A DNA stretch of 18,159 nt, taken from contig CALBMW010000282.1 in NCBI GenBank assembly GCA_937896275.1, positions 1 to 18,159 of the forward strand. The letters run 5' to 3'. A program made the position numbers and the translations under genes. The notes under the pieces are model-generated. The model saw only the letters and a program-made list of their open reading frames with translations. It had not been told where the DNA came from and ran no database searches. This DNA is from an uncultured Myxococcales bacterium (GTDB taxonomy: Bacteria; Myxococcota_A; Bradymonadia; UBA7976; UBA1532). Below, in pieces: positions 1 through 7,667 of this stretch (the first letter of the stretch is position 1; each line of letters opens with the position of its first letter).

Positions 1-1391
1 GTCGCCAGCCCCAGCGCACAGGGGCAGGACACGACCAGCAGCGAGACCACCACGTCGAAGACGCGCGCGGGGTCCCGCTGCCACCAGACCGCCGCGCCCA
101 GGGCGGCCAGGGCGATGACGACGAGGACGAACCACCCGCTGATCCGGTCGGCCAGCCGCGCCACGGGGGCGCGCTCGTCCCCGGCGCGCTCGATGAGATC
201 GACGAGCCGCCCGAGGCGCGTCTCGGCCCCGGACGCGGTCGCCTCGAGCTCCATCACGTCGCCGACGCTCACCGTACCGGCGAAGACGGCGCCGCCCTGG
301 CTGACCGCGACGGGGCGCGCCTCACCGGTCAGCAGGCTCTGGTCGAAGTGCCCAAGGCCGCCCAGCACCCGTCCGTCGACGGGCGCCGCCTCACCGCTGA
401 GCACGCGCACGCGGTCCCCCACCCGGACCGAAGCGGCTGGCACCCGCGGCCACCTGGCGCCGTCCCAGCGCCAGGCCCAGGCCGGCGTGAGCGAGGCCAA
501 CAGCTCGGCGCGACCCAGGGCGGCCCGCTGTCCGCGCCGCTGCACGAAGCGGCCCAGCAGCAGCAGGAAGACGAGGACCGTGACCGAGTCGTAGTAGATC
601 TCGCCGCGGCCCGTGACCGTGGCGACCACGCTGGCGCCGAAGCCCGCCATCAGGCCGAGCACGATGGGCAGGTCGATGTGGGCCACCCGCGCGCGCAAGC
701 CCGCCATCGCGCCCCGGTAGAAAGGGAGCGCGCCGTAGGTGACGGCCGGGACGGCCAGGACCAGCGAGACCCACTCGAAGAAGCGCTCGAAGCGCGCCTC
801 CATGCCGCTGAAGGCGCCCGCGTAGAGGGCCGCGGCGACCATCATCGCGTTGCCCGCCACGGCGCCCATCGCCCCGAGGCGGATCAACTCGGCCCGGGCC
901 TCGGCGCGGCGCGCGCTCTCGGCTTTGGCGCCCACCGGCGAGGGGCGGTAGCCCAGGCGTTGGAGCACCAGGGCGATCGCGCTCAGCCGAACGCGCGCCG
1001 GATCCCAGCGCAGGTAGAGGCGCTCGCGCCCGAAGTCGAGGCGGGCCGCGGTGACACCGTCGGCGACCCGCGGCAGCTGGTCCATCACCCAGACGCACGC
1101 CGCGCAGTGCACGCCGTCGAGGTGCAGGACGATGGAGCGCCCATCCGGCGCGAAGCGCTCCAAGAAGCCCGCGTCATCGAAGTATTCGTAATCATTGGTG
1201 ATCTCGTCGGCTGCCCGGCCGACCGCGGCCGAGCCCGTGCGATCGCGCAGGCGATAGAAGTCGTCGAGGCCGACCTCGCGCATCATCGTGTGGACGGCGC
1301 GGCAGCCTGCGCAGCAAAACGCGGGGCCGCCGTCGACGGCGGGGGCGGGCAGGCCGCAGTGGACGCAGGGCGTGGGGGCGTCGGGGCTCAC
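1..1391 (-). CDS. ccoI: Copper-translocating P-type ATPase CcoI/FixI (3' part outside window)
   Basis: A P1B-type ATPase expected to move copper across the inner membrane for assembly of the cbb3 oxidase. 463 residues are visible and the C-terminal half lies beyond the left edge. Seen: an N-terminal cysteine cluster (C9-x2-C12, then CC at 26-27 and C30) typical of CcoI/FixI; a heavy-metal-associated domain with H95-C-A-A-C99; several membrane segments from about residue 170; the actuator-domain TGE motif at 355-357; and the metal-binding membrane motif C456-P-C458 near the cut. The P-loop phosphorylation motif DKTGT would lie outside. The GTG start at 1391-1389 overlaps the stop of the upstream gene (GTGA), which decides the start. 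It is last of the visible cco genes. Family assignment is secure; copper specificity rests on the CPC motif and context. Confidence 0.95.
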   Translation of the reverse strand, partial: MSPDAPTPCVHCGLPAPAVDGGPAFCCAGCRAVHTMMREVGLDDFYRLRDRTGSAAVGRAADEITNDYEYFDDAGFLERFAPDGRSIVLHLDGVHCAACVWVMDQLPRVADGVTAARLDFGRERLYLRWDPARVRLSAIALVLQRLGYRPSPVGAKAESARRAEARAELIRLGAMGAVAGNAMMVAAALYAGAFSGMEARFERFFEWVSLVLAVPAVTYGALPFYRGAMAGLRARVAHIDLPIVLGLMAGFGASVVATVTGRGEIYYDSVTVLVFLLLLGRFVQRRGQRAALGRAELLASLTPAWAWRWDGARWPRVPAASVRVGDRVRVLSGEAAPVDGRVLGGLGHFDQSLLTGEARPVAVSQGGAVFAGTVSVGDVMELEATASGAETRLGRLVDLIERAGDERAPVARLADRISGWFVLVVIALAALGAAVWWQRDPARVFDVVVSLLVVSCPCALGLA

Positions 1392-2119
1392 TCCAGGGGA
1401 TCGCCCGGCAGGCCAGGCCCGCAGTGAGGTTGGCCGGGCGGGGCGTCGGCGCTGGCGGTGGTCATCGGGGTCCACTTGCCGGCCAGCGCGTAGAGGCCCG
1501 CCAACAGCAGGGTCGTGGCCGCGAGGGGACGCGCGTAGCGCCGCAGCCTGCTCCCGAGCGCCTGGGCCAGCCCGCCCACGGTGACCAGCACCGGCACCGT
1601 GCCCAGCCAGAAGGCCGCCATCACCAGACCGCCACGGAGCGGATCGGCCGTGCTGCCCGCCACGACGACGAAGCTCCAGAGCCAGCCACAGGGGAGCAGC
1701 GCCGAGAGGAGCCCCACGGCCAGCGCGGGCAGCAGCCCCGGTCGGCGGGTGAGGCGCCCCACCGCTGCCTGCAGGCGAGCCCGCCGGCCCGGACGGCCCT
1801 CGATCTGTACCAGCGGCGCGCGCCGGCGCAGCAGCCCGAACTCGCGCAGCGCGATGAGAACGAGCAGCGCCCCCAGGACCACCGACGCCACCCGCCCCAC
1901 GCCCGCCCAGGTGGCCGCGGCGACGTCGACGCGACCCGCGACGAAGCCGACCGAGACGCCCAGCGCCGTGTAGCTCAGCAGCCGCCCCAGGTTATAGGCC
2001 ACGTGCCGCCCGATCCCGCCTCGCGGCCCCGCGTAGAGCATCACGAAGCCACCGCACATGCCCGCGCAGTGCAGGCTGCCGACCAGGCTGGCGGCGAGGA
2101 CGGCCCCCAGGGTGTTCAC
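1388..2119 (-). CDS. Sulfite exporter TauE/SafE family (DsbD_2-like) membrane protein of the cco locus
   Basis: A 243-residue polytopic membrane protein with about six hydrophobic segments. Seen: an N-terminal motif SLHCAGMCGGF (C18, C22) and a second LLPCGWLW (C144). Both are characteristic of the DsbD-like transmembrane family often annotated as TauE/SafE or urease-accessory-like and commonly found between fixH and ccoI. The acidic/basic loop at about 92-125 separates two three-helix halves. The short C-terminal tail has another His-Cys pair (PHCGPG near 231-236). The role is probably copper or thiol handling during oxidase maturation, inferred from the paired cysteines and position. The GTG start overlaps the FixH stop (GTGA); an in-frame start ten codons upstream would lie within fixH and is less likely. 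Confidence 0.85.
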   Translation of the reverse strand: MNTLGAVLAASLVGSLHCAGMCGGFVMLYAGPRGGIGRHVAYNLGRLLSYTALGVSVGFVAGRVDVAAATWAGVGRVASVVLGALLVLIALREFGLLRRRAPLVQIEGRPGRRARLQAAVGRLTRRPGLLPALAVGLLSALLPCGWLWSFVVVAGSTADPLRGGLVMAAFWLGTVPVLVTVGGLAQALGSRLRRYARPLAATTLLLAGLYALAGKWTPMTTASADAPPGQPHCGPGLPGDPLE

Positions 2120-2589
2120 GGGATCTCGAAGTGCCGGGCGTCCACCCAAGACGTCCCGGCGGCGCCCGCCAGGTGCGCCCGCAGCCTGAAGAGGCCGTGA
2201 CCGTCGCCTCGCACGGCCCGGTAGACGCCGGGCCCCACCTCGACGAAGGGACCCTCTCGGTCATAAGCGCGCGTGTCGGCGCGGGTCATGGCCAGGGCCC
2301 CGACGAGGCCCGTCACCCGCTGGCCATCGCGGTCGCTCACCGTGTAGCGCACGCCGCCGTCGACCACGGCCACGTCAGCACGCCAGCCCAGCCTCGCCGA
2401 AGCGCGCTCCGCCTCGATCACCCGGTCGTGCTCGAGGCCGCGCTCGTAGTAGTCCTCGGCCTCGAGGATGGGCCGGTGGGTGTTCGCCAGATAGAACATG
2501 AAGCCGTTGACGGCGAACACCACCCCCATGCCGGCGGCGATGGCCCAGGGCCAGGGGCTCCTCTGGGTGGGCGGCGCGGTGGCGCTCAA
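2116..2589 (-). CDS. ccoH: FixH/CcoH family cbb3 oxidase assembly protein
   Basis: 157 residues. One N-terminal transmembrane helix (about 12-36, containing FAVNGFMFYLA) is followed by a periplasmic domain with an EDYYERGLEHD stretch at about 45-55, the hallmark of FixH proteins, which assist cbb3 oxidase assembly or stability. The start is TTG at 2589-2587, whose TTGA overlaps the ccoG stop; no better start lies near, and the helix begins soon after. The stop overlaps the next gene by four bases. Length and topology are normal for the family. Function in the complex is taken from family knowledge. Confidence 0.88.
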   Translation of the reverse strand: MSATAPPTQRSPWPWAIAAGMGVVFAVNGFMFYLANTHRPILEAEDYYERGLEHDRVIEAERASARLGWRADVAVVDGGVRYTVSDRDGQRVTGLVGALAMTRADTRAYDREGPFVEVGPGVYRAVRGDGHGLFRLRAHLAGAAGTSWVDARHFEIP

Positions 2590-3980
2590 GGCCTCGTCCC
2601 CTCGTCAGCGGGCGCAGCCGCCCCGTGGGCCAGAAAGACGGTCTCGAGCCGATGACGGTAGCCATGGTCGTCGCTCACCTGCAACGAGAAGCGCGACCGC
2701 GCAGCGCCCGGGTCGGGCCGAATCAGCAGCAGCGGGAAGCTGGCCACCTGCCCCGCGCCCACGGCCAGATCACGCACCGGCGAGGTGACCTCACCGTCGC
2801 TGGGCTCCAAGGTCTGCACCACGAAGTGCCGGACAAGGGCGGTCTTGTTCGAGACGCGCAGGGTCAGCATGTTCTGGATCCGCCCGTCCGGCAGCGTGAC
2901 GTAGGGTGCGTTCACCATGCGGTTGACCTGCACCTCGATGGGCTCGCGCAGCGTCACCGCCGCGCCGAAGCCGACCGTCACCGCCACCAGCGCCAGGCCG
3001 TAGGCGATCACTCGCGGCCTCACCAGGCGCAGCGGGCTGCCGGCCAGCGAGTTGAGCGAGGCGTAGCGGATCAGGCCCCGCGGCCGGCCGATCTTGTCCA
3101 TGATGCCGTCGCACGCGTCGATGCAGGCGGCGCAGTTGACGCACTCCATCTGGATGCCCTTGCGGATGTCGATGCCGGTCGGGCAGACCTGGACGCACTT
3201 GCGGCAGTCGACGCAGTCGCCGCCGAGGCCGTCTTTGGGCTTGCCCCGCGGCTCGCCGCGCCCCACGTCGTACCCGATCGTGAGCGAGTCGCCGTCCATC
3301 AGGACCGACTGGAAGCGCCCATAGGGGCAGGCCACGATGCAGGTCTGCTCGCGGAACCAGGCGAAGTCGAACATCAGCACGCCGGTGAGCGCGACGAACG
3401 CCGCGAAGCCGATGGGGTGCGAACCCGGATCGGCCTGGGCCTCGATCACACCGTGGGCGCCCAGGAAGTAGGCCGTGAACGTGGTCGAGATGGCGCCCGC
3501 CACGACCAGGAACGCGGTGAGCTTCAGTCCCTTCCTGAACAGCTTGCGCGCCGACCAGGGCTCGGCGTCCAGCCTCTTGCGGCGACTGGGGGGCCCCTCG
3601 ATGAGCTCCTCGATCGGCCGGATGACCGACTCCAGGAACACCGTCTGAGGGCACAGCCAGCCGCACCACACGCGGCCGAAGACCGCGGTGAAGAAGAAGA
3701 CGCCGAAGATGAAGGCCCCGAACAGGAACAGCAGGTAGCTCGCGTCGGTGGCGAAGAGGGTCAGGCCCCAGAAGTAGAAGCGGCGATGCTCGATGTCGAA
3801 GTACATGGCCGGGTGGCCCAGCACCTCGATCCAGGGCGCGGCGAGCAGCGCCGCCACCAGCACGATCGACACCGCCGTGCGCGCGCGCACGAAGCGGCCC
3901 ATGACGCGCAAGGGATAGAGCCAGACGCGCTGGCCCTCGTCGCCCAGGGTGCTGACGGTGTCGTTCTCGGCGAGGGGCAT
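2586..3980 (-). CDS. ccoG: CcoG/FixG, polyferredoxin-type cbb3 oxidase maturation protein
   Basis: 464 residues. Known role of the family: CcoG is a membrane cupric reductase with [4Fe-4S] clusters needed in cbb3 assembly. Seen: about five membrane helices (near 37-49, 80-101, 155-175, 190-208, 323-343); CxxxC-P motifs at C106GWLC110P and C214IVAC218P; then two ferredoxin-like clusters, C256-x2-C259-x2-C262-x3-C266P and C280-x2-C283-x2-C286-x3-C290. The C-terminal 120 residues form the beta-rich Ig-like domain usual in CcoG. The ATG start has a GGGAG about ten bases upstream. A 70-base gap separates it from ccoP, the only real gap from ccoS to ccoI. It overlaps fixH by four bases. Confidence 0.96.
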   Translation of the reverse strand: MPLAENDTVSTLGDEGQRVWLYPLRVMGRFVRARTAVSIVLVAALLAAPWIEVLGHPAMYFDIEHRRFYFWGLTLFATDASYLLFLFGAFIFGVFFFTAVFGRVWCGWLCPQTVFLESVIRPIEELIEGPPSRRKRLDAEPWSARKLFRKGLKLTAFLVVAGAISTTFTAYFLGAHGVIEAQADPGSHPIGFAAFVALTGVLMFDFAWFREQTCIVACPYGRFQSVLMDGDSLTIGYDVGRGEPRGKPKDGLGGDCVDCRKCVQVCPTGIDIRKGIQMECVNCAACIDACDGIMDKIGRPRGLIRYASLNSLAGSPLRLVRPRVIAYGLALVAVTVGFGAAVTLREPIEVQVNRMVNAPYVTLPDGRIQNMLTLRVSNKTALVRHFVVQTLEPSDGEVTSPVRDLAVGAGQVASFPLLLIRPDPGAARSRFSLQVSDDHGYRHRLETVFLAHGAAAPADEGTRP

Positions 3981-4050
3981 CCACGCACTCCCATGGCCGC
4001 GCCGTCCTCCGCTTCGGCCACCCGAGCCGAGACGGGGAGCGCCGGCGGAC

Positions 4051-4602
4051 TCAGCCCCCGAAGGGCTCGCCCTCGGGCGGCTTGGGTGCCGCGGGCTTCG
4101 TGCCGCGCAGGGACCGGACGAAGGCCGTGAGCGACTGGATCTGCGCCGGCGACAGCTGCTTCTTCCAGGCGATCATGCCCTTCTCGGGCACGCCCTCGCT
4201 GATCACGCGGGCGATGTCCGTCAGCCGCCCACCGTGGATCCAGTGGTCGTCGGTCAGGTTGGGGCCGACGAGGCCGCCGGCGTCCGCCGCGTGGCAGGGC
4301 ATGCAGTTGACGGCGAACAGCGCCTTGCCCTCTCCGACGCGGCCAGCGTCCGCCGCGATCTTCTCCAGGGCGTCCTCGCCCGCGGCGTCGACCTTGGGCG
4401 CGCTGGCCGCCGCCGCCGCCATCTCGGCCGCGTACTCGTCCTCCTGACTGGGCCCGCCCAGGAACAGGTAGTAGGGGATGTAGATCAGCGCGAAGATGAT
4501 CGAGATATAGAAGATGCCCAGCCACCACTTCGGCAGGGGATTGTCGTACTCGCGGATGCCATCGTACGCGTGATCGAGCAGCTCGTCCTTGGGCTCGCTC
4601 AT
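4051..4602 (-). CDS. ccoP: Cytochrome c subunit CcoP of cbb3 oxidase, single-heme form
   Basis: 183 residues. The N-terminal DGIREYDNPLPKWW motif (about 14-27) is the CcoP/FixP signature, followed by one membrane helix (about 28-48), an Ala/Glu-rich linker (55-85) and one cytochrome c domain with C100-M-P-C103-H104 and a probable Met ligand at M143. Canonical CcoP proteins are near 300 residues with two CxxCH heme domains; here only one exists and the protein ends soon after it, with a Pro/Gly tail. No frameshift or interrupted second domain is visible downstream, where only 70 bases precede ccoG. The ATG overlaps the ccoQ stop (ATGA), and GGAGGG precedes it. It carries electrons to CcoO/CcoN. 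Identity is firm. Confidence 0.95.
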   Translation of the reverse strand: MSEPKDELLDHAYDGIREYDNPLPKWWLGIFYISIIFALIYIPYYLFLGGPSQEDEYAAEMAAAAASAPKVDAAGEDALEKIAADAGRVGEGKALFAVNCMPCHAADAGGLVGPNLTDDHWIHGGRLTDIARVISEGVPEKGMIAWKKQLSPAQIQSLTAFVRSLRGTKPAAPKPPEGEPFGG

Positions 4603-4775
4603 CGCCGATCACCCTCCTCGTCCGAGAACACCATGCGGCTGCGCGCTGCGTAGATTTCCTTGGAGCCGGGTCGATAGACCCACGCCAGGGCGGCGCCGAA
4701 CACGATTACGAACAGCACGACCGCGATGAGCGGGAAGACGAGGTAGTCGGTCTGCGCGAGGATCAGCGCCTTCAC
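4599..4775 (-). CDS. ccoQ: CcoQ-like small membrane subunit of cbb3 oxidase
   Basis: 58 residues. A GTG start overlaps the ccoNO stop (GTGA) and its own stop overlaps the ccoP start (ATGA). It has one hydrophobic helix (about 11-34) followed by WVYRPGSKEIY, a Tyr/Arg/Pro segment typical of CcoQ after the helix, and an acidic/basic C-terminus. CcoQ stabilises the association of CcoP with the core complex in other bacteria. Sequence conservation in this family is low, so the call rests on size, topology and the position between ccoO and ccoP. Confidence 0.85.
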   Translation of the reverse strand: MKALILAQTDYLVFPLIAVVLFVIVFGAALAWVYRPGSKEIYAARSRMVFSDEEGDRR

Positions 4776-6892
4776 GGCTTCGCCCCCTTGATGTCGGTGC
4801 CCAGGCGCTGCATGTACGCGATGAGGGCGACGATCTTCTTGTCGGCCGCGCCCGGCTCACCGATGTCCTGAGCGATCTTCGCCGCTTGGGCGCGGGCGAG
4901 GTCGACCGCGCCCTCGACCTCGGCGTCGGTGTAGGGCGCGTTGAAGGTCTTGAAGGCCTTCAGCTTGGCCTGGGTGAGGCTGAGGTCGAGGGGATCCTCC
5001 AGCAGCCACGGGTAGGAAGGCATGATCGAGCCGTCCGACGTGTCGCGCGGGTTCTGCATGTGCCGGTAGTGCCAGAGGCTCGGATACTTGCCGCCGATGC
5101 GATGCAGATCCGGGCCGATGCGGCGCGAGCCGAACTGGAAGGGGCGGTCGTAGATGAACTCGCCGGCCTTGCTGTACTCGCCGTAGCGCTCCGTCTCGGC
5201 GCGGAAGGGCCGCACCTCCTGGCTGTGGCAGTTGTAGCAGCCCTCGGCCACGTAGATGTCGCGACCCTCCAACTCGAGCGGGCTGTAGGGCTTGACCGCG
5301 GCGATGGTCGGCACGTTGCTGTCGATCAGCAGGCTGGGGATGATCTCGAAGGCGCCGCCCGCGGCCACAGCGACCGTGGTGAGGATGGTGAAGGTCAGCG
5401 GCTTGGCCTCGAGCAGGCGATGGAAGCGTCCGTGGCCGCTCGCGACGAGGGGCTCGAGCGCCGGGGCCGAGTCCTTCTGATTCTCGGGGCGACCGCTCTT
5501 CGCGGTCTTCCACAGGTTGTAGACCATCACCACGACGCCGCTGATGTAGAGCACGCCGCCGATGCCGCGCACCCAGTACATCGGGTTGAGCGTGGGCAGG
5601 GTCTGGCTCCACTGACCGTAGGCCAGGCGACCGTCGGGCGTGAACTCCTTCCACATCAGGCCCTCGGCGATGCCGGCGGCCCACATCGAGAGGACGTACA
5701 TGCCGATGCCGACCAGGCCGAGCCAGAAGTGCGTCGTGGCCAGCTTGTCGCTGTAGAGCTTCTTGGCCCCCCATAGGCGCGGGAACAGCCAGTAGAGCAT
5801 CGCGAAGGTCAGGAAGCCGTTCCAGCCCAGGGCGCCGGCGTGGACGTGGCCGATGGTCCAGTTGGTGTAGTGGCTGAGAGCGTTGACCGACTTCAGCGCC
5901 ATCATCGGACCTTCGAAGGTCGACATGCCATAGAAGGTCACGGCCGCCACCATGAACTTCAGGACGGGATCCGTGCGCAGCTTGTCCCAGGCGCCGCGCA
6001 GGGTGAGCAGGCCGTTGATCATGCCGCCCCACGAAGGCGCGATGAGCATGATCGAGAAGCTGGTGCCCAGGGTCTGCGCCCACTGAGGCAAGGCCGTGTA
6101 GAGCAGGTGGTGCGGCCCGGCCCACATGTACAAAAAGACCAGCGACCAGAAGTGCACCACCGACAGGCGGTAGCTGTAGACCGGGCGCTGGGCCGCCTTG
6201 GGCATGAAGTAGTACATCAGGCCCAGGTAAGGGGTCGTCAGGAAGAAGGCGACGGCGTTGTGGCCGTACCACCACTGGACGAGCGCGTCCTGGATGCCCG
6301 CGTAGACCGGGTAGCTCTTGAACAGCGACACCGGCAGCGCGAGCGAGTTGACGATGTGCAGCAGGGCCACCGCGACGATGGACGCGATGTAGAACCAGAT
6401 CGCGACGTACAGGTGGCGCTCGCGGCGCCGCGCCAGGGTGCCGAAGAAGTTGATCGCGAAGATGACCCAGATCACCGCGATGGCGATGTCGATGGGCCAC
6501 TCGAGCTCGGCGTACTCCTTGCCGGTGGTGATGCCGAGGGGGATGGTCACCGCCGCCGCGACGATGATGAGCTGCCAGCCCCAGAAGTGGACGTTCGACA
6601 GCGCGTCGCTGAAGAGGCGCGCCTTCAGCAGGCGCTGGACCGAATAGTAGACCCCCATGAAGATGCCATTGCCCACGAACGCGAAGATGACCGCGTTGGT
6701 GTGGATGGGGCGCAGGCGGCCGAAGGTCAGGTAGGGCAGGTCGAAGTTGAGCTGATGGACGACGAGCTGAAACGCGATGAGCAGCCCGGCCAGCATGCCG
6801 ACCACGCCCCACACGACCGTCGCGACCGCAAACTTGCGGACCACGGCGTCGTCATATTCGAACTCCTCGAGGATCGAGTCGGCGAGGATCAA
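4772..6892 (-). CDS. ccoNO: Fused CcoN-CcoO: catalytic and mono-heme subunits of cbb3 cytochrome c oxidase
   Basis: 706 residues joining two proteins that are usually separate. Residues 1 to about 470 are CcoN, the heme-copper subunit that reduces O2, with about 12 helices. Seen: heme b ligand H64 in RPIHTN, CuB ligands H211, H261 and H262, Y255 (44 residues after H211, the spacing of the cross-linked His-Tyr pair in cbb3 enzymes), and the heme ligands H349 and H351 in TIGHVHAG. A linker follows at about 465-495, then CcoO: an anchor helix at about 500-520, C552-x-x-C555-H556, and a probable Met ligand M624 in SIMPSYPW. The TTG start overlaps the ccoS stop (TTGA). The reading frame is continuous across the junction, so this is a true fusion. 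Confidence 0.97.
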   Translation of the reverse strand: MILADSILEEFEYDDAVVRKFAVATVVWGVVGMLAGLLIAFQLVVHQLNFDLPYLTFGRLRPIHTNAVIFAFVGNGIFMGVYYSVQRLLKARLFSDALSNVHFWGWQLIIVAAAVTIPLGITTGKEYAELEWPIDIAIAVIWVIFAINFFGTLARRRERHLYVAIWFYIASIVAVALLHIVNSLALPVSLFKSYPVYAGIQDALVQWWYGHNAVAFFLTTPYLGLMYYFMPKAAQRPVYSYRLSVVHFWSLVFLYMWAGPHHLLYTALPQWAQTLGTSFSIMLIAPSWGGMINGLLTLRGAWDKLRTDPVLKFMVAAVTFYGMSTFEGPMMALKSVNALSHYTNWTIGHVHAGALGWNGFLTFAMLYWLFPRLWGAKKLYSDKLATTHFWLGLVGIGMYVLSMWAAGIAEGLMWKEFTPDGRLAYGQWSQTLPTLNPMYWVRGIGGVLYISGVVVMVYNLWKTAKSGRPENQKDSAPALEPLVASGHGRFHRLLEAKPLTFTILTTVAVAAGGAFEIIPSLLIDSNVPTIAAVKPYSPLELEGRDIYVAEGCYNCHSQEVRPFRAETERYGEYSKAGEFIYDRPFQFGSRRIGPDLHRIGGKYPSLWHYRHMQNPRDTSDGSIMPSYPWLLEDPLDLSLTQAKLKAFKTFNAPYTDAEVEGAVDLARAQAAKIAQDIGEPGAADKKIVALIAYMQRLGTDIKGAKP

Positions 6893-7056
6893 CGGCGAGG
6901 CTCGTCGTCCGCGCCCCGCGGATCATCCAGGAGGGCGCGCAGCGCCGGCGTGTCGAGGTCGTCGAACTGGCCGTCGCGCACCGCCCAGGCGAACACGAAG
7001 ACGGCCGCGAGGACGAAGCCCAGGGCGATCGGCAGCAGAATGAAGAGGACTTCCAT
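6889..7056 (-). CDS. ccoS: CcoS, cbb3-type oxidase assembly protein
   Basis: 55 residues: an N-terminal membrane helix (MEVLFILLPIALGFVLAAVF), then FAWAVRDGQFDDLDTPALR, the classic CcoS motif, and a charged tail. CcoS is needed for cofactor insertion (heme b and CuB) into CcoN in other bacteria. The ATG at 7056-7054 is chosen over a farther in-frame start because the helix begins there and the upstream residues are non-conserved basic sequence; GGGAG lies about 16-20 bases upstream. The stop overlaps the ccoNO start. Here ccoS opens the locus, whereas in many genomes it follows ccoI. Confidence 0.93.
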   Translation of the reverse strand: MEVLFILLPIALGFVLAAVFVFAWAVRDGQFDDLDTPALRALLDDPRGADDEPRR

Positions 7057-7105
7057 GGCGGTTCTGCTCGCTCCCACGCGGGCGCCGGTGGCCGGCGTCC
7101 GGGTC

Positions 7106-7121
7106 AACGGGGATCCCCGTT
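7106..7121. promoter_or_regulatory. Perfect 16-bp palindrome in the ccoS leader
   Basis: AACGGGGATCCCCGTT is a perfect inverted repeat without spacer, centred about 58 bases upstream of the ccoS ATG. A further GGGGGATC follows at 7124-7131. The position in the 140-base gap before the oxidase operon suggests an operator for a dimeric regulator. No T-run follows on either strand, so an intrinsic terminator for the upstream stress-protein gene is less likely. A TTGACC on the minus strand overlaps its edge (7105-7100) but has no convincing -10 partner. No FNR-type TTGAT-N4-ATCAA box was seen in the gap. Confidence 0.35.
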
Positions 7122-7175
7122 TGGGGGATCTCGGCATCCGAGGTTCGTAGAGTTGGTCTTTCGGGTTCGTGTCTC

Positions 7176-7199
7176 GGACCGCTCAGGGCGGACCGCTCA
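7176..7199. repeat. Short direct repeat over the usp stop codon
   Basis: The 10-mer GGACCGCTCA occurs at 7176-7185 and again at 7190-7199 with a 14-base offset; the second copy includes the usp stop codon (minus strand). It may be incidental in GC-rich DNA. Confidence 0.4.
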
Positions 7200-7667
7200 A
7201 CGCGGCTTCTCCGGGTAGCGGTCGCGCACCACGAGCACCGGGCACGGGGCCTGTCGCAGCACCTTCTCGGCGACGCTGCCCATGAGCAGGTGCGAGAGGC
7301 CGGAGCGCCCGTGCGTGCCCATCACCACCAGCTCGGCCTCGAGGCTGCGCGCCTTCTCGACGATGGCCGTGTGCGGCACGCCCGAGACGAGCGCCCGGTC
7401 GAAGGTCACCGCGTCGAGGCCTTCGATGCTCGTGACGAGCTCGGTGAGGAGCTGGTCCGACTGTCGTTGGACGTACTCTTGCACCGTGACCGACGTGCGC
7501 TCAGGCAGTTGGACCATCACATCGCCCACGTAGTGGGGGGGCTCGTAGACGTGGAGGACGGTGAGCGCCGCGTCGAACTGTCGGGCGAGCTCGAGGCCAT
7601 GCTGCAGCGCGACTCTGGAGCAAGGCGAGAAATCCACCGGCACCAGGATCCGTTTGATGGGGCGCAT
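7197..7667 (-). CDS. Universal stress protein, UspA family
   Basis: 156 residues forming one Usp domain. Seen: the N-terminal strand ILVPVDFSPCS (7-17) and the C-terminal ATP-binding signature G117-T-H-G-R-S-G followed by G130-S-V, then PCPVLVV near the end. The motif places it in the nucleotide-binding Usp subgroup. Such proteins act in the cytoplasm under stress, starvation or low oxygen; no specific partner can be read from the sequence. It lies 140 bases upstream of ccoS on the same strand, so it may share control with the oxidase locus but has its own gap and the palindrome between. The ATG at 7667 fits the domain start; the ribosome-binding site is weak. Confidence 0.95.
   Translation of the reverse strand: MRPIKRILVPVDFSPCSRVALQHGLELARQFDAALTVLHVYEPPHYVGDVMVQLPERTSVTVQEYVQRQSDQLLTELVTSIEGLDAVTFDRALVSGVPHTAIVEKARSLEAELVVMGTHGRSGLSHLLMGSVAEKVLRQAPCPVLVVRDRYPEKPR

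Noticed and set aside
2625..4130. Long open frame on plus opposite ccoG/ccoP
   Set aside because: Arg/Ala/His/Gln-rich composition typical of antisense frames in GC-rich genes; the minus strand has clear CcoG and CcoP motifs.
7057..7196. FNR/Anr box before the cco operon
   Set aside because: No TTGAT-N4-ATCAA or close variant was found by eye; only the unrelated palindrome is present.
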